The notes beneath the pieces are model-generated. The model saw only the letters and a program-made list of their open reading frames with translations, made no database searches and was not told where the DNA came from. The position numbers and the translations under genes are program-made. A DNA stretch of 12,397 nt from Ramicandelaber brevisporus. Lineage: Eukaryota; Kickxellomycota; Ramicandelaberales; Ramicandelaberaceae. Positions within the stretch are counted from its first letter, which is position 1, and each line of letters starts with the position of its first letter. Positions 1-7,019 of this stretch are shown piece by piece. The DNA lies in NCBI GenBank assembly GCA_025201865.1, contig MU602847.1, positions 8,776 to 21,172 of the forward strand, given 5' to 3'.

Positions 1-48
1 GTTTTAAAAGTGCAAGTACTAAACTCGATTTCAATTAGCAATTAAGCC

Positions 49-76
49 TTGGTTCTTTGTACCCTTTGGTTCTTTG
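49..76. repeat. Short direct repeat, two copies of an 11-bp motif
   Basis: The motif TTGGTTCTTTG occurs at 49-59 and again at 66-76, giving a 17-bp period. The copies are identical and the bases between them are similar. It lies in a gene-free AT-rich stretch and could be a small tandem duplication or a UTR element of a gene to the left of the window. No function can be assigned. Confidence 0.5.
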
Positions 77-151
77 CATTGATCGCCTAATCGCTGCAGC
101 TCCTCTGTTTTGTACTCTGACGACAGCGTGACATTGACGAATTATTTGTTT

Positions 152-207
152 CATGACAGCAGAATGACTGAATAACTTACTCGGTGTTGCATGACAACAG
201 AATGACT
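152..207. repeat. 18-bp imperfect direct repeat
   Basis: CATGACAGCAGAATGACT at 152-169 recurs as CATGACAACAGAATGACT at 190-207, with one mismatch. The similarity extends a few bases to the left (TGTTT against TGTTG). The start-to-start distance is 38 bp. It may be a local duplication or a pair of protein-binding sites; nothing in the sequence decides this. Confidence 0.55.
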
Positions 208-360
208 ACTTGTTTCACATGCTTACTGGTCGACTACCAGATATATATCACACACGATCCTCCGAGTCTTCGAACCTGTCCAAGCTTGCGTCTTTCTCTT
301 TCCTCGGCACACCACCACAACACACTGCACCACATACACATTTTCATCGACTTCCTTCAA

Positions 361-720
361 GCACAAGCGTTGTTCCCTCGTTGTCTCCAGGTGCTGGCGT
401 GTGCTGGCGCGGTGTTCGGTCCCCGTGGTGGTTGTCCCTCTGCCGCCAGGTTGGTGTGGCTGGCATCCGGGTTTTCCCAGCGGCATGTTCCATCTGTTCC
501 CCTCCCTCTTGGTTCGTCCCTCCTCCGCTGGCTTTCTCCCCCACCTCTTGCATCGCACGTCGGTGCTCCCTGCCGTCGTCTTCCCTCGTCGTTGTCAAGT
601 GGGTGGTTGCTGTGGCTTCCAGCACCTGTTCCTCCTGTTGGTGTTGTTGTCATGGCTATACTTTTTTCTTTTGGCTTGGTTCGCTTTGACTGCTGTTTGG
701 TGCACTTTGGTTTGTTCGTT
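361..720. other. A-depleted, pyrimidine/G-rich non-coding tract
   Basis: Only 21 of these 360 bases are A on the + strand (about 6%), while T, C and G are all common. Every stop codon on either strand needs an A on the + strand (TAA, TAG, TGA, or TTA, CTA, TCA), so long open frames appear by default on both strands. Their translations look low in information (Ser, Pro, Leu and Trp on +; Arg, Gly and Thr on -), and I recognise none of them. I therefore treat the stretch as non-coding with strong compositional skew rather than as a gene. The rest of 1-1056 shows nothing else I can name apart from the short repeats near its left end and the PET117 upstream region. Confidence 0.6.
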
Positions 721-906
721 TTTGGTCCGGACCATCTGCACGGGTATAGACTGGCTGCGCTACATGGTATAAATGAGACATTAGACACATTGGTCTTCCA
801 GACTCTTTGTTGTCTTGCCGACTCTCCATAGCCCTCATCCAGCCATTGTTTGAGTCTACCGCTGTAATGGCTGTAAAAACACTCACTCATAAAAATCCCC
901 AACGGC

Positions 907-1056
907 ATTCGATTTCACCGTCGTTTGCTGTGTTGGTGCAATAATGGCCTCCCAAAAAAATAACCAAACTTTCCACGCGTTTTGATCGCTTGAAGCATAC
1001 ATCTCCAGCATCTCTCTTGACCAGTCTTCACCAGCGCGCAGCATCCCAGTTTGAAT
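907..1056 (+). promoter_or_regulatory. Upstream region of PET117 with short uORF and ACGCGT site
   Basis: This is the gene-free stretch directly before PET117. It contains an ATG at 944 in good context (A at -3, G at +4) that opens a 13-codon frame ending at TGA 983-985, separate from the PET117 start. An ACGCGT hexamer, the sequence of the fungal MluI cell-cycle box, lies at 975-980 inside the short frame. Whether the frame is transcribed depends on the unknown transcription start. No clear TATA box is visible. Confidence 0.3.
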
Positions 1057-1317
1057 ATGAGTACTAAAGCCAAAGCCACGTTTGCGCTCACATGTCTCGC
1101 AGCGGTTGGTATCGTCGGCGGTGTGCATTACGTCCAAGGAAGAGACCGATTGAAGCTGCGAGAGGGTGTTATTCGCAACGAAGAACGTAGAGAACAGCGG
1201 CTAAAAAACAAGCAAGAGTTGGAAGAACAGCAGCGGCTGCAAAGGTACTATGAGCAGGAGCAAACACTTATCGATACGACGAACGATGCGGATGCATCAC
1301 AGGCTAAATCTCAATAG
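1057..1317 (+). CDS. PET117: PET117-like cytochrome c oxidase assembly factor
   Basis: This 86-aa protein matches the PET117 family in length and architecture. A short basic N-terminus is followed by one hydrophobic segment (about residues 7-23), then the family-like motif GVHYVQ (22-27) and the signature region LREGVIRNEERR (34-45). The rest is a charged helix rich in Glu, Gln and Arg, probably a coiled coil. In yeast, Pet117 acts at the matrix side of the mitochondrial inner membrane and connects cytochrome c oxidase assembly with the heme A synthase Cox15. The ATG at 1057 is chosen because it has A at -3 and gives the expected N-terminus; an upstream in-frame TTG at 1051 is not a plausible start. 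The gene is a single exon and converges on the receptor gene, with a 176-bp spacer. The assignment rests on recalled family motifs. Confidence 0.87.
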   Translation: MSTKAKATFALTCLAAVGIVGGVHYVQGRDRLKLREGVIRNEERREQRLKNKQELEEQQRLQRYYEQEQTLIDTTNDADASQAKSQ

Positions 1318-1379
1318 TCATGATAGAAGTTGAAAGGAAAAACAATAACAATGAAGTAACACAAGCAAGATAGATGTAC

Positions 1380-1456
1380 AAACAAAACAAAACAAATGCG
1401 TGGTGAAGATGAGGGTGAAGGTGAAGGTGAAGGATGAGGATGGGGATTGGGGGAAA
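1380..1456. repeat. Convergent spacer with AAAAC and GGTGAA microsatellites
   Basis: The 176-bp spacer between the two stop codons (1318-1493) holds an AAAC/AAAAC run near 1380-1395. It is followed by an almost pure purine stretch with GGTGAA-type repeats at about 1402-1440 and a G-rich end to about 1456. It must contain the 3' ends of both converging transcripts. No canonical AATAAA is visible in either direction, although AATAAC occurs shortly after the PET117 stop. Confidence 0.45.
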
Positions 1457-1493
1457 GTAGTGATAAAGAGAGGGAGGCAAACGGGCAAAAGTA

Positions 1494-3135
1494 TCATTTA
1501 GGGAATGGCGATCGAGACGGAGATGTAGAGGGGGAAAGCACTTCAGGTTCTTCTTCAATGGTATCCTCGAGAATGGACTTGGACATTGTAGACTGATTGA
1601 GCTGAAGTCGTTGTGGGTTGGGCTGTGGAAGATAGCTGGCCAGTAAATCAGCGTCATCAAATGACTCCGGTTCATCACCCGTCTGTTCTTCTGTTTGATG
1701 ATTACTGCTACTGTGATGGGTTGCATCATCTCCGCTGGTTGTTGCTGCTGCTGCTACTGCCTCTGCTTCTGTTTCTCCGATAGCCTCTGAGATGTTGGTT
1801 GATGTTGTAGCAGTTGTAGCAGTTGGACCAGTTACGCCATAGTTATCAAATAAGTCTGGATGATCAATCCAAACCTGTTGAATGGCTAAGGGTGGTTCTA
1901 GGAACATTCGAACCAGCCATCTCAGTATTCGATCAATCAGAGACTGCCGCTCGTCAACCACGCATCTTGGCATGTGCAGTTGTGGCAGTTGCTGCTGATG
2001 CTGTGGTTCCTGCTGTACCGAAGATTTGCGATTTCCAACAGTGCTTTGTTTTCGGTTCCCTGAGTTTTGCATAAAGGAGCCTCGATGTTGCTGCTGATGA
2101 TACACGACTGACGCCGGCTGATTAACACCTTGCATTGACATTGAGGCTGATGCTGAAAGCGGCATTTGCTGAAGCGGATACTTACCATTGTTCATGCTGC
2201 TGATACTGCCCAGTCGCATTGAAATCAATGGAAGTGGCAAAGATCCTTTTCGGCTGTACCGTGACGACACTCCACCAGTGCTATCGTGCCTGCCTGAAGT
2301 CATCCTGCGCTGTCCAAGAAACAGACTGGAGGATGGGGAAACCACGGCGTCAACTGAACCGTTGTAATGTGGGGATCGCTGCGATGCTGAGTTTGGAGCT
2401 GCTGATACCGACACATTAACTGATGCAGCTGTGAACGATGCGAGATTCGAAATCTGAGCTGTTGGATGGGATGCAACAGTAGATGCCATGTACGACATTG
2501 GAACTGATACACTGTTGTGACGACGCGAAGAAATTGGTGAGATTGCAAGATGATGAGTTGGGGTTGCTGGAAGCAACGATGGACGTCGTGCTGCCACGAG
2601 TGCCGCAATGTTTGCATTGATATTGTTGTTTGTGGTTCCCAATGGATCGTCATCCCTCGCCAGCATTCGAGGCTGGAATAAATGCGAAGCTGCTGCGGAT
2701 GGAACAAAAGTGGATGTATCAAACAGGACGTGTGGCTGCGGCTTTTGTAGTGCTGGAGGCTGAAGTTGCTGTAGCGATGAGGCAGTAGTCAGAATACTAT
2801 CCGTATGACTAACTGTGGCGGTGGTAGTGGCGAGGGCGGTGTTAGTGGTAGTGGTGGCAGTGGTTACTGTTGTTGGACATGTTGTTGCTGTTGATGGTGA
2901 GAACCATCTTAAATCATTTGGATCAACCAAGTTTGCTCGATCCGAATCAATTTGTTTAAGTGGCTCTGGAGGAATTAGCGGTGCCTGCGCATCGCTCAAT
3001 GGAGTGATTGTAGTCGATATTGTTGTTCCGGTTGTGATTTCACTTGCTGGCATCGACATGTTTGCAGTATAAACATCAATCGATGGCAATGCAGAGTTTT
3101 GACGAGATCGAACCGAACAACTCTCAAATGAGGAT

Positions 3136-3171
<36 letters not shown>

Positions 3172-5123
3172 TGTTGCTGTTGATGCTGTTGACTGCGTGT
3201 CAATTGAAGATCATCGTGGCCAGCCAGGAAACTGCCAGATTGAGAGAATCCGCGATTTCGTGCTTGTTTCATTCTCATCTGCTGTGAATGATGTTGCTGA
3301 AGCTGCTGCTGTGCAAGTATCGCAGCAATATTCTCATCAATGACTCCATCAGCTACAGTATGATCAAATACATAATATCCACCATTTCCAGCAGCAGCTG
3401 CTGCAGCTGAGATGTCTCCGTCGTGGCCCTCATATCCTCCTGCACCACCACCACCGCCATCACCTCCGCCGTGCCCTGTCATTACATGGAATCTGATCAC
3501 ATTTCGAGGTCGACCATACTTCAATAACAAGTCTTCCTTGAGTGAATTCCACGCAGAGTTGATGGCTGGATTCAACATGAAGACACCGAGATTGAGCAAA
3601 CCTTGGGCTGCTGGGCCAATTTGTGACCAAATCTTGAACACTGTGCGATGCACACTGTCATCCGGTCCACTCGTGGTATTGTAGAGAATGCGACCAAGCA
3701 TCGTGATGACAGGAACAAGCGGAATGAGTAGAATACGGCGAATGATGCGAGAATGGGCAGTGGTACGATGCTCTTGTAACGTGTTGGATGTTGCTTCCAT
3801 ATCACCAGCTCCGGCAGATGTGCAATTGTGCTGGTCATTCATGTTGTGAGACGCTTCCACTGTCTGCTGATTATACACCTTCAAAGAGGATGCCCTTTGT
3901 CTTGTAAAAATGACGCGAGCTGTGGTGATCATTCTTCTCCAAATATATGCCCATGCTAGTATTGACTTGGATGTTCTTTGGTCTGACTGCTGCTGTTGCT
4001 GATATTGTTGCTGCTGCTGCTGCTTCTCATCTTCATCATTGTCATCCAGCGGCTCAATCCCAACGTCGCTCAGCATTCTCTTCCTGTTTTGTGTCTCAAT
4101 CGAATCCAATTCTTTTCTAAACCGCGTCTGATGTCTAACCAGCTTGATAACAACCAGCAGCAACACCGCGACGCAGTAACCAATACCAGCCACAATTGGT
4201 AGGAACGAAAACAGCCAATTTCTAATCAGCAGCTCATTTGGCAAATCCCAGTCCAATCCCACTCTAACAACAAGCGCCGTTGGATCCCAATAACATTTAA
4301 ACCCAATTGCATACGACAGGGCAAACACTGATGCTGCCCCGGCCGTTAGCGCAATGGGATGTCGCTCAATAAATGTATTGTGGTACGTAGTCATTGCTTC
4401 TATCAGCGATCGACCGCTCAAATAGCGCTGCTGCATGTGCCACGCGACTGTACTCGATAAAAACATGGACCAAATTGTGCAAAACTGCATCAAAATAAAG
4501 GCAATTGTACACCCAACAATGTGACGATCGTCGCCCAGTACGTGATATTGGAGACATTCAATGACACCGATGCCGAGATCCGCCAGTGCAATCCAGCCTG
4601 CTGTGCGGAAATAGACGCGTTTGTAAATGTCCTTTCGTTGTCGGTAAAGCAAGTATGTGAGGACGATTGTGATGGCACTAGCGATGATGGAGAGAATTGC
4701 ACAAACTGTAACGGCAACCGTCAGTGCGGCAATGTATCCTGGCGGAGGTGGAGAGTCATCGTCGCTGGAGTCATTCGAGAGAGCTGTATCATTGCCAGCT
4801 GTGCTGTTGTTATTCGAGAGCGAGGAAGATGATGGCTGAGGGATAGAATCGCCAACGTGGAATGTATGACTTGCCAATGTCGTGTTTGAAGCTGCTGCTG
4901 CTGTTGCTGATTTCGTCAAAGTCAAAGTCGAGATCGCTGAAGTCGCTGCTGCCGCTGAAGTTGTTGTTGCTTGTGCTGTAGTTGCAGTGGTTGCAGTGGT
5001 GGTTCCTGTAGCAGTAGCAGTCACAGACTGAGATGTTGTCAACGGTGCAGCAACACTTGTCACGAAACCTGCCAGTATAACAGCAGCAGCTGCTATCAGC
5101 AACGGCAGCCGTAACTGCTTCAT
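1494..5123 (-). CDS. Seven-transmembrane receptor, cAMP-receptor/Git3-like, with long polyQ tail
   Basis: This is a 1209-aa single-exon protein. Residues 1-26 form a signal peptide. Residues 27-128 are a Ser/Thr/Ala-rich ectodomain with N-glycosylation sequons at N80, N106, N111 and N117. Hydrophobic helices lie at about 131-160, 173-193, 203-229, 256-275, 301-329, 459-479 and 502-525. C205 at the top of helix 3 and C277 in the second outer loop (KCYWD) form the usual disulfide pair, and helix 7 has an NP-type motif (LNPAIN). The third inner loop (about 330-458) carries a polyQ stretch. The tail of about 680 residues has a run of about 16 Gln (648-663) and five PKA-type sites. The pattern fits class E/cAMP-receptor-like or Git3/Gpr1-type receptors, which signal through G proteins to cAMP. 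Ligand and exact subfamily cannot be read. The ATG has G at -3. The acidic C-terminal region ends in a Ser/Pro-rich stretch. Confidence 0.75.
3135..3182. repeat. CAG/CAA repeat coding polyglutamine in the receptor tail
   Basis: Sixteen consecutive Gln codons are read on the - strand (CTG or TTG on the + strand). Nine of them, 3141-3167, are a pure CAG run. A His codon and two more Gln codons flank it. It lies in the predicted disordered tail. CAA interruptions at both ends would lower slippage, but the pure core is expected to vary in length between strains. Confidence 0.9.
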
Positions 5124-5520
5124 AACAATACCGACAAGCTAGACGTGTTTATAATAAGTGAGCAGACGATTGATATCAGACAGTATTAAAACGAGCAACC
5201 CTGGAGGCTATTTGGGGACTCCAGTGAGATTCGTGTGAATGTACTGTGACGATGTGTTATAATGATGGAGTGTGAGGAAGAAGATGGGCGAGAAAGAGGG
5301 AGAAGGAAGAAAAGCACTTATTTCCACTCCATGTTGCGACAGCTCGCTCCTCCACTCAAACTGAGATTGAAGCATGCTCTCGGTGACCACAAAAGCACAA
5401 CATCGCAGCGCAAAAAGAGAGAGAGAGAGGGAGGGAGAATGCGAGTGCGAGTGCGAGTGCGAGAGACAGCTCATCGCGCACAATTTCGAGGAGGAAGCAC
5501 TCGGTTGCATTGTAGGGGTA
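5124..5520 (-). promoter_or_regulatory. Receptor-gene upstream region with pyrimidine-rich tracts
   Basis: This gene-free stretch lies 5' of the receptor on its own strand. Read on the - strand it contains two pyrimidine-rich blocks: 5274-5314, and 5416-5463, which has a (CT)n run (5416-5429) next to hexamer repeats. Pyrimidine-rich tracts before the start codon are common in fungal promoters. Open frames exist here on both strands but look like translated repeats. No TATA box stands out. Confidence 0.4.
5416..5463. repeat. (AG)n plus (GCGAGT)n microsatellites
   Basis: An alternating AG run at 5416-5429 is followed by GA-rich sequence. Then come three perfect copies of GCGAGT (5441-5458) and a partial fourth (to 5463). 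The block sits about 300 bp upstream of the receptor start codon and is likely variable in length. Confidence 0.8.
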
Positions 5521-5531
5521 AACGCTTTCAA

Positions 5532-5537
5532 TTTATT
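5532..5537 (-). terminator. Candidate AATAAA polyadenylation signal for the ICE2-like gene
   Basis: TTTATT on the + strand reads AATAAA on the - strand, about 138 bases past the ICE2-like stop codon. The 3' region also holds a run of seven G (5573-5579) and GGCT/GCTA-type short repeats (about 5630-5668). The hexamer is frequent by chance in AT-rich sequence. Confidence 0.35.
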
Positions 5538-5674
5538 AATTCTCCCAGTTTTAGATTATTAACACATTCTAAGGGGGGGCATTGTAATTAATACAAGTGT
5601 AAGCAACAAAAAGGGATCTCAATCGGAATGCTGGCTAGCTAGTTCGCTGTCTAATTGGCTGGCTGGCTAATTGC

Positions 5675-6931
5675 TTAATCGTCAATGTCAAACGAATCGG
5701 GAGACAGAGCAATCTCAAGAGTTACAGCGACCAGCAAAGCGTAGATTGAGAGCCACCTTGCACCGCCATTAACGCCACTGAGGATGTCGCTTTCTGGATT
5801 GTGGAGAGCCTGTGAGATGGCCATTATCCAAAGAACGCGGGGTGGCGACCGTCTCAAGAGCGCAATCACTGAAGTCACTGCTTTCGAAATGATGCCGGTC
5901 GAGTCATCATCATAATCACTGGACGAAAATGCATCTTCGCCGCCACTCGAATCAGCTTCAGAAGACTCGAGGAAGATGCTGCTTATGACTCGCGGTGCGC
6001 TGATAATGGCACCAGAGTAGATAAGCGAGACTGTTGTTCGTGTCGATAATGTTGACGACAGGATACTCCAGGATTTTGGCAGTGACATTAGCGTGCTTGA
6101 AAATGGACCCAGCAATGACTGGAATGTCACCAGGAAGGACAGGCCAGGGATTCCATCAAGTGCATTCCAGATGATCTGAGTAAACTTCTTTGTAACCGGG
6201 CCAGTCACAGTTTGAACCGCTTCGGTTACCTGTAGCTGAGCACTGGATGTCGAGTGGCTGCTGATTATCGTGTACGTGCAAGCTGCCACTCCAAACAGCA
6301 GCACAGCACTCTGAGTGGCCAGATGTTTCCTCAGCAGCAGACCGGATACTGCAGCCAGGACGGTCCATGTAACCGTTGATCCAGACAATGCAGCGTCGCT
6401 TGCTGAAATGGTTGATCCGTCAATCCAGAACGCCTTGAGCCAGAGCAACACAGCACCGACTGTGAGAATAATGCACTTTGCCAGCAGCAGACTACGCACA
6501 GTAGCACTGTCATATCGTGAAATGACAACAGAGGTGGCTCGTCGCACTACAGAATGCAATGTAATCAGTGCCTGTGCCTCGAGAATCGCCAATCCATACG
6601 GCAGCATTCGATGTGCCCAAATCCAGACTGTGCCAAGCAATGACGATGCCGAAGACGATGAAGAAGAAGACACGCTGCCATCTTGCACAGATGACAGTAG
6701 TATCGAATTAACGATGCCGCCAGCAATGGCCAGCTCAGGAACACCCAGCAAAAATGACCTGAACGGAAGAGGCCAGAAGATGAATGCATCGATTGCTGTG
6801 AAAAGTGAAGCAACCAGGCACAATGACGCGGCTAAGTTGGCCTCAGCGGCCGGACCATGGTGACTCCAGACCGCCGGCAGTGCGATCAGCGGCAGTGTAT
6901 ACTGCAGAACAGCTATCCCAGCTCCGATCAT
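5675..6931 (-). CDS. ICE2: ICE2-family ER membrane protein
   Basis: This 418-aa protein is hydrophobic throughout, with about eight to ten likely membrane segments (for example about 1-22, 32-54, 60-80, 108-128, 146-168, 186-200, 206-224, 300-318 and 391-408). Several segments align by eye with yeast Ice2 (491 aa). These are the pair of helices followed by a short basic turn (RKHLATQSAVLLFGVAACTY, 201-220), the block VSLIYSGAIISAPRVISSIF (301-320), and the C-terminal membrane segment ending in LEIALS. In yeast, Ice2 acts in cortical ER inheritance, ER-lipid droplet contact and restraint of the Spo7-Nem1 phosphatase acting on Pah1. An acidic Ser/Asp loop lies at 323-345. The ATG at 6931 (A at -3) is preferred over a non-ATG extension to 7018. 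The gene is divergent from CTC1 and is a single exon. The assignment is from remembered family pattern. Confidence 0.6.
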   Translation of the reverse strand: MIGAGIAVLQYTLPLIALPAVWSHHGPAAEANLAASLCLVASLFTAIDAFIFWPLPFRSFLLGVPELAIAGGIVNSILLSSVQDGSVSSSSSSSASSLLGTVWIWAHRMLPYGLAILEAQALITLHSVVRRATSVVISRYDSATVRSLLLAKCIILTVGAVLLWLKAFWIDGSTISASDAALSGSTVTWTVLAAVSGLLLRKHLATQSAVLLFGVAACTYTIISSHSTSSAQLQVTEAVQTVTGPVTKKFTQIIWNALDGIPGLSFLVTFQSLLGPFSSTLMSLPKSWSILSSTLSTRTTVSLIYSGAIISAPRVISSIFLESSEADSSGGEDAFSSSDYDDDSTGIISKAVTSVIALLRRSPPRVLWIMAISQALHNPESDILSGVNGGARWLSIYALLVAVTLEIALSPDSFDIDD

Positions 6932-7019
6932 CTTCTGTTCAGCAAAAACGTGTTCTTTGATGTTTACACACCGTTTTTTTTTGTTTGACTTTTTTTGTTT
7001 GTTGTTCGAGGCGACCAAG
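6932..7019. promoter_or_regulatory. 88-bp divergent promoter between ICE2-like gene and CTC1
   Basis: Only 88 bases separate the two start codons. The segment contains two long T-rich runs on the + strand (about 6971-7002). These could act as nucleosome-excluding poly(dA:dT) tracts serving both genes. No TATA box or MCB site is visible. Frames can be extended into it from both sides only through TTG or out-of-context starts. Confidence 0.5.

Noticed and set aside
184-831. 215-aa open frame on the + strand
   Set aside because: It runs through the A-depleted tract where stops cannot easily occur; the translation is low-complexity, has no recognisable motif, and competes with other frames on both strands.
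357-908. 183-aa open frame on the - strand
   Set aside because: Same compositional cause; the Arg/Gly/Thr-rich translation has no family resemblance. A lineage-specific gene cannot be fully excluded without RNA data.
1-1056. tRNA or other structured RNA gene
   Set aside because: I looked for T-loop-like GGTTC motifs; those present (for example near 511) lack a matching acceptor stem or anticodon arm.
1304-1729. 141-aa open frame on the - strand overlapping PET117 and receptor 3' ends
   Set aside because: Out of frame with the receptor, mostly translated purine-rich repeats (Leu/His/Pro-rich), no motif.
5208-5591. Open frames on both strands upstream of the receptor
   Set aside because: They translate microsatellites (Ser/Leu or Arg/Glu runs) and lack any domain; the region is better read as promoter.
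6315-6863. 182-aa frame antisense to the ICE2-like gene
   Set aside because: It mirrors a gene with clear membrane-helix pattern and has no motif of its own.
6932-7018. N-terminal extension of the ICE2-like protein
   Set aside because: It would need a TTG start and adds a Lys/Asn-rich leader from the promoter; ATG at 6931 has A at -3 and opens directly on a hydrophobic segment.
6957-7019. N-terminal extension of CTC1
   Set aside because: It would begin at TTG or at ATG 6960 and adds a Phe-rich stretch from the T-rich promoter; the ATG at 7020 has better context.
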